NCBI RefSeq assembly: GCF_001723175.1 | Contig: NC_064655.1 | Location: 124,001 to 188,000 of the forward strand | Source of the DNA: Penicillium oxalicum | Taxonomy: Eukaryota > Ascomycota > Eurotiomycetes > Eurotiales > Aspergillaceae | DNA length: 64,000 nt | Direction of reading: 5' to 3' | Notes under the pieces: model-generated | What the model was told of the DNA's origin: nothing | What the model saw: only the letters and a program-made list of their open reading frames with translations | Database searches by the model: none | Shown: in pieces, positions 36,901 to 46,955 of the stretch | Position numbering within the stretch: position 1 is the first letter of the stretch | How the letters are laid out: every line of letters starts with the position of its first letter | Program-made: the position numbers and the translations under genes

Positions 36901-37608
36901 TTGCCACAGTCCGAGATACTGTGGATTTTCCTGTCCCAGCCATTCCCTTTAACCAGAAAATGCATTTTTGGGACGGCGACATAGCCCATTCCATTATCTG
37001 CTGGAGGAGCTCGGTCCGAGTGCCTTGGAGACATTGGACTTCGTCTCGATCGGAGAATGACTCAAAACCTGCCTCTATCGCACCTTCCAACTTCACAAGA
37101 TCCATATCCTGAGCGACGCTGACCATGAGAGCACTATGCATTCTGTGAGTCAATTTAAATTGTCATATAATCGTGCTCGATAAACGTACGTCTGATCCAC
37201 CTGTAAAGACAAGAGGAATGAAGATTTATGTCTCTCGAGGTTCTGAATAACGCCTTCCATCTCTGCGCGCTTCAGGGGCCACCTTAAGGCTCGCAATCCT
37301 ACTTTCCTCATCAGCTTCTTTTTCTTTCCCGGATCAAGTCTCGCTTCTAAGGCTCGGAGGTCGGAGAGGCAATCGGTGATATTGCTGACTAGTCGTGAGG
37401 CGGTCGGTAGAACCTTTCCTTCGTTGCTTTGAAGGAATTTATGCAGGTCTTGGAGTGTCCCTTGGAGGCCTGTAATCGCCTGTTGCAAGGTGGAAATTTC
37501 GTGCCGCGCATCTTTCACCTCTTGAATGTAGCCTCCGCAAAGCTTCACGAGGCTTCCTGTCAGTTGAATGACCGCGATAACACTCGCCGCTGAAGAAAGA
37601 GGATCCAT
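33999..37608 (-). pseudogene. NLR/STAND protein: SesA-like, NACHT, WD40; two frameshifts
   Basis: From ATG at 37608 the order is: a SesA-like N-terminal helical domain (MDPLSSAASVIAVIQLTGSL); a 47-nt intron (37143-37189); a NACHT ATPase with Walker A GMAGTGKST and Walker B MIVIDALDE; the helical linker (YLPILTRLL, LHLSFRDFLV); and eight 42-residue WD40 repeats (34290-35297) with a degenerate tail. Near 36255 one base is missing, switching SKW to the KVEPKLRLAELL frame; near 35690 the frame shifts again between HHLEQSQDLSSG and EDVLLFLRRHFLHWLEA. An intron ending about 35520 probably joins the last exon. Fungal proteins of this type sense non-self and trigger incompatibility cell death. With two shifts the ORF is probably dead, yet the repeats are intact. 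Confidence 0.88.
34290..35297 (-). repeat. eight near-identical 126-bp WD40 repeats
   Basis: Each unit encodes a 42-residue repeat of the type LEGHSGRVYSVAFSPDG...DQTVRLWDTATG. Units differ mainly at a few positions: H/Y at 4, R/W at 7, Y/N/H at 9, S/P and D/N/H near 24-25, T/P near 34 and S/G near 37. Such homogenised repeats with a few hypervariable sites are known in het-e/het-d (HNWD) genes of Podospora, where those sites set recognition specificity. Confidence 0.92.
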
Positions 37609-38253
37609 TTTATAGGGCACAGCATGAAAACCTATATTCAACGTAGATAGGAACGATGGCAACTCAAGTGGAAAAATTCGGGTTCAGGATTTGGTTGGGC
37701 TTTTCTGGCGAGATAAAGAGCAAAGAGGGGTAAGTTGGGTGCCAGGCGTGAGGCTGTGATCTGAAATGCGTCTCACGTGTAATTTGACTTACTAATCATG
37801 CGTTTCCTTGCAGGAAAGATAAGACTAAAGATACAGGGAGACTTGTTCGAAAGAAAGGAGGATATCATTCATTCAGCAAATACCCCGACTTAATTCTACC
37901 ATACTCGAGAGAAAATCGACAGCGTCTAGTGGGTATAGTAAGTAATGTATAGAGGGCTATTTAAATACACCTATTTCTTCACCTAGCGCCTTGGCGGTGG
38001 GGCCCGCAAAGAAAGTGAGAGTCTAAATTGGTGAAGCTGGTTTTGTAGGTGTCTGTAACGGAGAGAGGATATGCAGAAGACAATCGAAATTGTACAGCTT
38101 GTTTCAATTTGCTCCTCTATAAGTCCGCAGGTCCGTTTCTCTGACATTCGTACTACTTGAGAAGGGACAGAATCCGTTTCATCCACACAGAAAAGCTAGG
38201 GGGGTTCTCTATGTTGAACACATCCCAGAATAGCTTCGCATGCGTGCCAAACC

Positions 38254-39045
38254 TTGCCTTCAAGTTTCGAGCCACAGCCGACTCTGCCTCACCCACTGCG
38301 AGCCCGCGACCCTGGCACCTACCGCGACCGCTGTGTAGTGTCTCGGAAATTCGATAGAGCAGCAGCTAGGAAACGTTTCGCGGAGAATGGGGAGTCTTGT
38401 GCAGACGATGACGGGAATCTGTTGAAGGATGAGTCCAGTAATCAATTTCAATACTTGGAGGTTGCCTATATTCTCCCTCATTGTTTGACGACGGTAGCTT
38501 CCGAAGATACCGATTTGGTATGTCCCTGATTGGAATTGGTATTTCGATGGTGCTAATTTCGTGCCCAGAGCGATTCAAAGAAAAATGCGCTTCGGATCTT
38601 GGACATGTTCGATCTAGGAATAATCTATCTCATTGATGGTCCCAAAATCGATAGTCGTATCAACGCCCTCACTTTAACGCTGGACTACTACCGGCTATTC
38701 GGCGAATTCCAGATCTATTTCGAACGCACTGGCACACGACACCAGTACAGGATTGACTCGACAGAACGCAGTCCTTTCTTACTTGACCCCTTGTTTCCCG
38801 TCACACGATTGCTGACCCTAAGTCCTTATCGCACGGTAGATCCGCCATCCTCCCGGCTTCTTGATGTCCACCGCGCTATCGCACTTATTATGAAACTTAG
38901 CGGTGCTGGCGAATATATCGAGAGTGTCCTTCGTGATATGGAAGAGCTCAATACAGGAAGTCGGGGGGTTTATATGTTAAGGGGTCTGTATCGCAGGACA
39001 GAGAACCTGTTGGCTAGGCAGAGAGTCCAAGTCTATGGGGTCTGA
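38254..39045 (+). pseudogene. HNH-nuclease-type fungal protein, 3' end altered by an LTR
   Basis: Exon 1 (to 38517) reads RDRCVVSRKFDRAAARKRF and LEVAYILPHCLT; a 51-nt intron (38518-38568, GTATGT donor, GCTAAT branch, CAG acceptor) joins DTDL to SDSKKNALRILDMFD; exon 2 continues with INALTLTLDYYRLFGEF. This matches the fungal HNH-type domain family. The first His of the expected AHILPH motif is Tyr (AYILPH), which may abolish catalysis. A solo LTR begins at 38975 inside the last codons, so the present frame gains a foreign 22-codon tail. Joining across the LTR gives a stop four codons later (GVYNT). The true N-terminus is unclear: the ATG at 38254 is simply the first in frame. Confidence 0.72.
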
Positions 39046-39230
39046 TTTCAAAGACTGAATCTTGCGGGTCTGGTAGTCTCCACTAGTTCCCACAATATAT
39101 ACATAGCGTTTCCGCGTGCCGAGTTCCCACAGCCCCACACAGAGCCCTTGGGGTTGTTACCCTAAGACGACGCGGGGTCGATTCGATCGTGAATCGTCTT
39201 GAGTCACCACGCATGACTTACGCCGTGACA
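38975..39230 (+). mobile_element. solo LTR, family III (copy 2)
   Basis: This 256-bp element runs TGTTAAGGGG to CCGTGACA and has a perfect TTATA duplication at 38970-38974 and 39231-39235. It inserted into the last codons of the HNH-type gene. Confidence 0.95.
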
Positions 39231-39401
39231 TTATAACACTTAATTACTCTAGTAGCACTACCGAGTTATACTAAAACACATATTTAATTTTAAGGGGAAA
39301 TATTTCTGTGTTATAAGTGATATATGTTTTATTTTAACACCGTGTTAGTACCTTCAAAAACATATTACCTCTCTGAAAGTATTAAATATACTAAAACATG
39401 T

Positions 39402-39888
39402 TGTTACGCGGTGCCGACTGGTCACTGTGAGTAAAACTGCCTTAGGGTTATACTTGCCTAGTTCCACTGCGAATCCCAAGAGTATCTCGCAACCGTACCG
39501 TTGCTATGCTAAGCCTTACACGGACTCGGGTCCTATTGAGTGTCTTGCAGGACGTGCCAGTAGTGCGCGCCAAGTAAGTCAGTCACTTAGTATGGGGTAC
39601 TAAGTAAGCTCCCCTACTTGTAGGTTGGGTTGTCTTGAAGGTGAACTGTGAAGTGCAAAGTACTGCTGGTAGTAACCAAGTAACAATGTGCAATTGATCG
39701 CGAAGAACTAAATACATGATAGCTAAGTGAGTGTCCTTATATATCTAGTCCTTCCTACTCCTGGATCTACTCCCCAGGGGTAGATCTGGAGTCGCCGTAT
39801 ACTCCTGCGTATACTCCCCAGAGTCACGCTCGGAGTATATCCTTAGTCACGTGCTAGGTTACCGGTCACTCGCACTTGCGGCGTAACC
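39402..39888 (+). repeat. LTR family II, most complete copy
   Basis: Starts TGTTACGCGGTGCCGACTGG and ends near GGCGTAACC, suggesting TGTTACGC...GCGTAACA-type ends. It includes the 80-bp ACTCC/GGAGT hairpin insert at 39757-39836. No clear 5-bp target duplication is found. Confidence 0.75.
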
Positions 39889-40492
39889 CTAACGCCAAGG
39901 GCTCATCACCCGATGAGTTCGCTTTTCGTAACTTTAGCGTAAACAAGGCGCGTCACGTGCTACCGCGGGCTCGCCTTGTTCTCGCGGGTATTAGTATCGT
40001 AGGATTATCCGCGGTTTCCTACGAACTATGGGCGTTCGTATGATAATCTCGTTCCCGTGTCGTCCCTATATCTTAGAGTAGTGCTTATCGTGCGGTCTTC
40101 CCCGTCCTAGGATGGTCGGTTCGATATCGTGGCCCTCGTAGCGGGTCTAAGGTTATCACGTATCTCTTGGTGACAGTGGGAGCGCTATAGTTTCGGCTGT
40201 GTTCCTTGCACGTGACCTTTGGGCGGTCATAGCTTGCGGAACGGTTGGCTCCTGATGGCCTATTTGTAGGTTGCGACCCCTCATGTTGCAGGGTTCGTAA
40301 TAATTAGGTCTAACTGTTGTTGAAACGGCTGAAAATATGCTTGTATATAGGAAGCTTATATACTGAAGCATATAACTCTACTAAAACTAGTACTTTGTAT
40401 ACTTTAGTAGTGAGATCTATTAGGGAGGTAGTAGCTTTGGTGGTTTTTGTGGATAGAAAGTTAGAAATATATATTAGTATTGGGGTGCCGTG

Positions 40493-40753
40493 TGTTACGG
40501 ACCTCAAAGAAGCGCGGGGGCCGCAGTTATTTGAGCAACGACCGAGAACCAATCATTCTGCGGACACTAAGGATTAGCGCTGTCACGTGCGTTTCGGTAT
40601 ACTTGGGTGTACCCCAAGGACTCAAGGCAAGGGCAGTCAGGGCGGGAGCCAGAAACGACCTACGGCTAACCAACACGAACGATACTCCGTTAGTGGAGCT
40701 GACGGTTAGCGGGACGCGGGAATCGGCCACTGATCTACCGGCACCAAGATTAC
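40493..40753 (+). repeat. LTR-like family I copy
   Basis: Begins TGTTACGGACCTCAAAG and ends CACCAAGATTAC, where it joins an inverted part of LTR family II at 40754. Confidence 0.8.
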
Positions 40754-41004
40754 GGAAGAAGGACTCATCAAGTGATAGGAAGGACTAGATATATAAGGAC
40801 ACTCTTTTCAGCATCATGTATTTAGTTCTTCGCGATCAATTGCACATTGTTACTTGGTTACCACCTTGAAGCACTTTGCACTCCACGGTTCAACTCTAAG
40901 ACAAACCCAACCTATAGGTAGGGGATTCACTCAGTGGTAACACTTAGTGATTGACCTACTTAGCGCGCACTTCTGGCACGTCTTGCAAGACACTCGATAG
41001 GATC
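40754..41004 (-). repeat. LTR family II, 3' part, inverted
   Basis: Its reverse complement reads GATCCTATCGAGTGTCTTGC through GTGTCCTTATATATCTAG to CTTCTTCCG, matching the 3' portion of family II but without the hairpin insert. It abuts MITE A at 41005. The missing 5' portion is at 41628-41767 on the opposite strand. Confidence 0.85.
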
Positions 41005-41470
41005 TAGGCCTTGCAATTACTCGCGAGTCCTCGGCTCGCGCTACTCGCGAACCGGCTCGCAGGACTCGCGAGCCAAGGACTCGCGAGTTCGAGCCGGGAA
41101 GGCCGGCCCGCGGAAAATTACTCGCGAGCCGAGGACTCGCGAGTCTTCGGCTCGCGAGTTCGAGTCAGAAAGTCCGGCTCGCGAGCCGTACGACGGTAAT
41201 ACACTAGTAATCGAGCCAATCGAACCGCGAGTTTTTCTGGCTCGCTATATATAATAATAAATTACCGGCTCGATTTTACAATACCGTACGAGCGGGAAGA
41301 CTCGCGAGTCCTTGACTCGCGAGTTCGAGCCAGTCTTTCCGGCTCGCGAGTAATTTTCCGCGAGCCAGGGACTCGCGAGTCTTCCGGCTCGCGAGTTCGA
41401 GCCAGAAGTGCGAGCCGGCTCGCGAGTCGAGTCCAAAAAGCCGGCTCGCCGCGAGTAATTGCAAGGTCTA
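41005..41470 (+). mobile_element. MITE A, hAT-type, built of CTCGCGAG words
   Basis: This 466-bp element has terminal inverted repeats TAGGCCTTGCAATTACTCG (left) and TAGACCTTGCAATTACTCG (right, read in reverse). It is densely filled with the 8-bp palindrome CTCGCGAG in both orientations and has an AT-rich centre near 41250. Flanks are ATAGGATC (40997-41004) on the left and CCCCATGG (41471-41478) on the right, which do not match each other. No coding capacity. Confidence 0.88.
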
Positions 41471-41540
41471 CCCCATGGTCCTTTGTGGTCCCCCGGGCGG
41501 TCCCCCGCAGTTGTATAATTCTGCCAAGACCTTCCTATTT
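41471..41540 (+). repeat. GGTCC word element, one half
   Basis: CCCCATGGTCC...GGTCCCCCGGGCGGTCCCCC. Read with MITE B removed and the inversion undone, it is contiguous with 41982-42093 and forms one GGTCC-rich element into which MITE B inserted. Ends GGTAGGCCTCGGCA and GGAAGGTCTTGGCA (reverse) are imperfect inverted repeats. Confidence 0.5.
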
Positions 41541-41627
41541 CGGCCGCATAAAATGATGATTCAACCTCGTTTTTTACTGTTATTAAACACTGTTTTAGGA
41601 CTTACACGAACATTGATAATAAATTAG

Positions 41628-41767
41628 TGTTACGCGGTGCCGACTGGTCACTGCGAGTTAGAATGTCCTGGGCCGATACTTGCCTGCTATCCTAACTTCC
41701 AATCCCAAGACTTGGTCTCTCAATCGTACCGTTGCTTCGCAAAGCCTTACTACGGGTTGGATCCTAT
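41628..41767 (+). repeat. LTR family II, 5' part
   Basis: Starts TGTTACGCGGTGCCGACTGG and stops at GGATCCTAT, immediately at MITE B. The continuation of this LTR is the inverted fragment at 40754-41004. Confidence 0.88.
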
Positions 41768-41981
41768 TAGACCTTGCAATTACTCGCGGCGAGCCGGCTT
41801 TTTGGACTCGACTCGCGAGCCGGCTCGCACTTCTGGCTCGAACTCGCGAGCCGGAAGACTCGCGAGTCCCTGGCTCGCGGAAAATTACTCGCGAGCCGGA
41901 AAGACTGGCTCGAACTCGCGAGTCCTTGACTCGCGAGTAATTTTCCGCGGGCCGAGGACTCGCGAGTAATTGCAAGGCCTA
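41768..41981 (-). mobile_element. MITE B, internally deleted relative of MITE A
   Basis: This 214-bp element has the same terminal inverted repeats. Its left 160 bp are essentially identical to the reverse complement of MITE A; the rest lacks two internal blocks present in A. Flanks are GATCCTAT (41760-41767) and CCATGGGG (41982-41989), again unmatched to each other but matching the inverted flanks of MITE A. Confidence 0.88.
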
Positions 41982-42093
41982 CCATGGGGGACCGTGGTGC
42001 GGTCCTAGATGCCATCAAAAAAGCCCAAGGACCGGATGGTCCGGTCCTGGTCCTGAGAATTAGGACCGGACCCGGTCCTTGCCGAGGCCTACC
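41982..42093 (+). repeat. GGTCC word element, other half
   Basis: GGACCGTGG, GGACCGGATGGTCCGGTCC and GGACCGGACCCGGTCC words in both orientations, ending at GGCCTACC next to the AAA-type pseudogene. Confidence 0.5.
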
Positions 42094-42109
42094 TATATCG
42101 AAAACTACA

Positions 42110-43612
42110 ATTCTACCCTTATCCTTAACCCCTAGGTCGCGGAGTAACGGTCGAGAGTAGTTTAGCTATATTTCATGAAAAAATGCGGCGTCTACTGCTA
42201 CTCGACTGTTGATGTTAACTTTAAAGACCTTCCCCTTGTTTATAAAGAATGTACTGCCTTTATAGTGCTAAAAGTGTGAGCTAGCTAAATCCCGAAACCT
42301 TTGGCCTCTTCCGACTAAGTCTTTACGGACTTGCTCGTGCCTTGGATAGTGGCGGAGAGGGTAAGTCTCAAGAGTCGCGATCGGCTTTGACCCTCGGAAC
42401 TTTAGCACACGCAAAAAGATACTAGCCTCGCCGAACTTGACTCCGTTATAATTAAGAAATCGGTATTCGAGGTTAAACTACGTCTCGTTATTTTGGATAT
42501 TTCTTCTCCCGCGTCGAATTTGACACATCGCGGCTCTTTTGTGCTAATGCATGTAGTATAAATATGGCAACCAGGCTTGAAAAGCGCCCAAAGAAGGTCA
42601 TAGGCAATATGACCGTGCTGCAGCATTGATTCGAGACGCTGCGAGATAGAGGCATACGCCTGCTTGAGGTGGTCGATGAGCAGGCGGAGATGCTCCGTAT
42701 GTGCCGAGTTATGGTCCGAACTGTTGTCCGTGTTCTCGACATATCTGTCGAGCTCCGGGAGGAAATGGAAAAGGACGTTTTGCTCGATCTAAATCCACGT
42801 CAGCGTTCTCTTAGAGATTTCATTCCGTCTCAATTACCGATGGCTTGTCCTCTATCAGACTAATAGCTTTGATGTCGTGCAGCACCACACGTAGGATGTC
42901 ACGTAGACCTTCCGATTTGATGTCTATGTAGGACGTCACCTCCTCAGAATTCCGCTCTAATCATGCAATTAGTATTGGTAAGGGTCCCTTGCGCAAAGAT
43001 ATTAATTACATACCAACTCGTTCGCGGACAACAAACACACAATCAGCATAGTCGTCCAGATCAGTGCGAGTCTCGGCGGTTGGATCGGCTATCTTGTATT
43101 TACATGTCTCTTTGTCCCAACTGTACCTGTGTCAGAAATTTCCGAACAAGAACGGTTTGCATGGCTAGCTCATACGTTTCAACGACTGTTTTGAATTGGG
43201 ATGCTGATGCCCATTTCTCAAACAATTTGAAATCATCTGGCGTAGTACAGATTGGACGATTGAGATCAATTTCATCTGCCACCTGAACAGCCTCTTCCTG
43301 TTCATTGTTGGCAAGACCAGACTGAGCAGGATTAGTTGTCACGAAGGGTCTAACTGAAGCACCTTCATCACTTGCGAGTTTCACCAGCAACTGCTTCAGC
43401 TGAATCATGTCGGGGGCTGCTAGGGACTGGTCGTGGGAGGCAGGAGTGTTTGGAGGTTCTTGGTTGGTAAGATCGAGCATCGCCTTCTCAAGAAACACAC
43501 CAAAGAGATATTTCAGGTCGTTCAAGGTAGTTGGAGGCATAGTCGACTCCTTGGCTGGGCTATCGGGCGGCGTCAACCTTTGGTGGCAGGGAGAGGAAGT
43601 CTTCAATGCCAT
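42110..43612 (-). pseudogene. AAA-ATPase-family N-terminal region with DUF7025, truncated
   Basis: Exons from ATG at 43612 are 43612-43176, 43126-43014, 42956-42838 and 42788 onward; all three introns (49, 57 and 49 nt) have good donors, CTGAC/CTAAT branches and AG acceptors and keep frame. The product includes FKTVVETYSWDKETCKYKI, YIDIKSEGLRDILRVVLHD, EDKPSIEQNVLFHFLPEL and YDLLWALFKPGCHIYTTC, the usual N-terminal part of fungal AAA ATPases, followed by DUF7025. Past about 42490 the DUF7025 segment continues only after a frameshift (FGEASIFLRVLKFRGSKPI) and with stops. The ATPase domain is absent; the repeat island begins at 42093. The family name is from memory. Decapitated, non-functional gene. 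Confidence 0.75.
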
Positions 43613-44494
43613 GCCGTGAGGTTTGAAAAACTGAGAAATAAGGGTGCAGTATGGGAAGCTGGTATGGAATGTTCAAGAGACTGGAATGTCGATGATGACC
43701 AGAAATACAGATGAGAGCCCGAGGAATTTCTCATTCTTATACGTTCGTAACCTGTCGTCCACGCCGATGGCGTCGAGCGGTAGGACATTGTGCCGCGAGA
43801 TGCACGGTAGACGCCTCGAACATCTTCGATTGTTTAGACACCTTCCAGCTTGGTATCAATATCGACAGGCGTGCATGATTTGTTGTACCCGTCATTACGT
43901 ACGCAGCTAATATAACTCTTTCTATGTCTAGTTAAGACTTATGGGTATTGGTTCGTGCATTGTCTTATTCAGTTGTGCTTGCTCTTATTCACTCGTATCT
44001 GCTCTTGTTAACTTATGTCTGCCTCCCAATTCGTTCAGCATGCGCGGCTGAGTTCAGTGATTCGATTCAGCACGTGATGGGCCTTTAGACGTGTCCCTGA
44101 TTGAAAGGTCCTTTCTGTCTATATAGAAAACAATCCTCAGAACGGAAACACACTCTCACACAATACAACGCCATATAGTGGAAGCCCTCTTTTGGCTTGA
44201 TACGTAATGCTGCCCGAATTGCTCCCTTCCGATCGGGCTGGTCTGGCTTTGTCAGGTCGCAACAACCGAGCCCCGCCGATACCCCGCCAAAAAAAGCTCA
44301 CCACTTCACAATCATACCCTTCCAACCTCGGACGTATACAGTCTGCGTTGCTGTTCAGGTTCTTGACCGAAACCCGTCATCCTTTACCCACCTGCTTCCG
44401 GAATACTAATCTGGCCCTGCTCCCACAGTTACAGTGAAATCCTACTCGCGAAACCAATCTCCAACGAGCCACAAAAATACAGAAGCGCAGTTAG
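43613..44494. other. intergenic, probable divergent promoter region
   Basis: No gene is seen. It lies between the start of the minus AAA-type pseudogene and the plus gene at 44495. A weak Gly/Pro-free frame at 44137-44437 is rejected. Confidence 0.45.
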
Positions 44495-44943
44495 ATGACT
44501 CCTAAAAGATTATTCTGGACAAATTCGAATATCTTCTACCGGAAGACTTCCCAAATCATGGCTGAGAAAAGTGAAGTGATAACACTGGATGCCGCCCCTC
44601 AAGACGATGAGCGTCTTAGGAAGATGGTCCAAGAGAAGGTGGGTAATGTCCTGCATCTTTTAATCCTCTTACTAAAATAATAAAACAGGTCAAAAGAAAT
44701 GTTGCCCTCGACAAAGATTGGACTGTCGGCGGCAACCTCGAAAGCATCGATCATTCAATACCCGCGCTGCTTTTGAGGAAAGATGGTGCATGGGGTGCCG
44801 TTAGGGTCGACACTAGCCCTGTGTTGAATGAGGTTTCAGGGCCAGGAATGGACCCTGGAATTGCCTTGATTCTGATCAAACCTGGCGAAACCTGCAGGTT
44901 TTATCAAAGTCCCTCAGTTCGATACTTCCGGTACGCCAGTTAG
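44495..44943 (+). CDS. small hypothetical protein, two exons
   Basis: Exon 1 is 44495-44638 and exon 2 is 44689-44943, joined across a 50-nt intron (GTGGGT donor, ACAG acceptor) in phase 0. The product is 132 residues. An internal ATG at 44558 (MAEKSEVITLDA) is an alternative start. The second exon reads WTVGGNLESIDHSIPALLL and GPGMDPGIALILIKPGETC. I recognise no family and see no membrane segment. The 3' end overlaps the convergent gene's coding end by 30 bp. Confidence 0.5.
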
Positions 44944-45665
44944 ATCACGCGCGACTCGAATATATTTGACCAACGCCTCACTTGCTCTAAGAGAAAGTTC
45001 AATGCGTGCGGTCCGCTCTGAGGAGTCGTCGAGGTTTATATCGATCCATGGCAATGGCGATCCAAATAAGGGACACATCAGTTTCAACCTTGGCGAACCA
45101 AGTTCATACTTTTGGAAAAAGTTCAAAAGCTCCGCGAACTCAACATCGACAACCGTGGGAGGAGGCTGATTCGTGGAAGAGTAATCCTTCGGCATATCTG
45201 CTATTTGCATTAGTGATCTTTTCGTTGAGGAGCGATGTGAGCCTTACCTGCTGTATATTTTTGTTTGAATTCATCATTGCAGACTTCCTTAGCCTTGATG
45301 CTAAGGCCATTCGGCCACTTGCGGATGGTTTTCCACCATTGACACACTTCTAGCACAGTTTCATCCGAGATTCTTGACAACCTCGTGATACTTATCGCTG
45401 TGGCAAAGAGGAAAAAAACCTCTTCTCCCAAGCGTCGAAGAATGTCAAATAAAAGCTTTCGCGCCCGCAATCTTCCGAAGCGTTGTGCTTCGGATAACCC
45501 AGTCAACTCAGGACTTTCAAGCAAAACCAAGCATAACTGTAGTCGCTCATCTTGATCATGGAGCAAAGGACGGTTCTCTTCATCGAAAGTCATTAGTCCC
45601 TTTTGGAGAAGCTGCAATACTCCAATCTTCGGCAGAGCCATCTTCCGTCGTCCTGATGACGTCAT
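44914..45665 (-). CDS. hypothetical protein, two exons
   Basis: From ATG at 45665 (MTSSGRRKMALPKIG) exon 1 runs to 45248; a 47-nt intron (45201-45247, GTAAGG donor, CACTAAT branch, ATAG acceptor) leads to exon 2 at 45200-44914. Total 705 nt gives 234 residues. Features include an N-terminal helical stretch with LGEEVFFLFATAISITRLS and a C-terminal part with LLNFFQKYELGSPRLKL and LPWIDINLDDSSERT. No family is recognised. It is convergent with and overlaps the gene at 44495-44943. Confidence 0.55.
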
Positions 45666-46955
45666 ACTAATTGTTAGGAAATATGAGGTATATGTAGGTA
45701 AGAAGTTGCACGAGGCAATCAGAGAGGATAAGAGAAATGAGGGGAAAAAAGTAAGAAATAAAGTAGGACAGGGTAGGATGGCGAGGGGAACGTAAGGGTG
45801 AAGACGAGCCTGTAAGAGTGAGGACAAATATATAAGAGTGAGAACGAGAACGTAGGAGTGAGTAAGAGAGGGTTTGCGCAGTGGCGCATCTTGAATAGAA
45901 TTTCATGCCTAGCTGCTCCTCAGTAACGTTTTCTTATTGGTCCGCCAACATAGCCCCCACTTTGGTGCGGTTCATAGGCATATGATGCTATGATTGAAGA
46001 GGGTCGTGCGGATGCTATTTTGACGAACCCTAGACCGTTCAGCCGCTTGTACTTTGTCAGGTTGGGGCGGCTTCAGCGCAGACATCTTGCTAAACAGGAT
46101 CACGCTAATGCAGTAGTGGTCACCTTCTCGCTCTGAGAATATGCCAATCTGCAGCCAATGATCAGAGGTTCCGGATATGGTGCAGCACTGGACGCGCCTT
46201 TGGCCGTGATATTCGCGTCTCCTAGACAGGGTTCCCCACTCTGTCCAACGTGGCCATGTCGAGGTCAAAACCCCTTTTTTCCTTAATTTGTAGTTGTCCA
46301 GATAGGAACTGCAGAGAAGAGCACGGCTTTACTTAAGAAGCCCGCCTGTCCCCTTGAACCTCGTGCTCAACCACTGCCTTTGTGACCGATCAGTAAAATT
46401 TGCTGCTTCCCAAGCGCCAAAAACTGCTTATCTGAACCGCTTCTCTCAATCGTATACCCTCTTGTTGGAGTCATTTCAAGTACAGTACACGTGCCCTCTA
46501 TTCCAGATCGGTGGACTCCTAACCTAATACCTGCATAGTCTCTGCCTCCGCCATGACTTCTGAATCCGATATAACTGTTCCCGTGGACGCGATCACTTGT
46601 TGTACATGCGGACAGGACAAGAGCTTTGTGCACGCAGACTGTGGCGCTTGTTATTCTTGTTGCAATTGCTCCAAGAGAAAGGAGTGAATGATCAGAGACG
46701 GGAGGCGAATAGCTGGAAGGGTATTTTTTGAACTGTCACTGAAGCTGCTTGACCAACAACCGGCCATACGGATCCTTCTGAGGATTGGCTCCCTGGGCTC
46801 TCCTAAAACAGTTTACGAAATCCACCGCAGCGCATAAGGGATGGGAGAGACCAAGTAGCAGAAATTATACATATACAAAAGACTCCCGTTCTGAAACCCA
46901 TTTCGTATTTGCGATGGCTGGAATCCGCCATCCCTGGATATAAGGTTCTGTAAAC
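45666..46955. other. short unrecognised minus-strand frames
   Basis: Frames at 45972-46268 and 46367-46633 on the minus strand have protein-like pieces (for example REGDHYCISVILFSKM) but no domain or clear splice signals. They may be one small gene with introns. Purine-rich tandem GAGTGAGAACGAGA-like repeats lie at 45780-45880. Confidence 0.35.

Noticed and set aside
41005..41470. Tc1/mariner interpretation of MITE A with a TA target site
   Set aside because: The ends can be read with TA flanks, but the reconstructed 8-bp duplications GATCCTAT and CCCCATGG and the TAG-type termini fit hAT much better.
41011..41975. Open frames rich in SRAR/REPARTS words across the MITEs
   Set aside because: They come only from the palindromic CTCGCGAG words, appear in several frames and both strands, and have no start context or homology.
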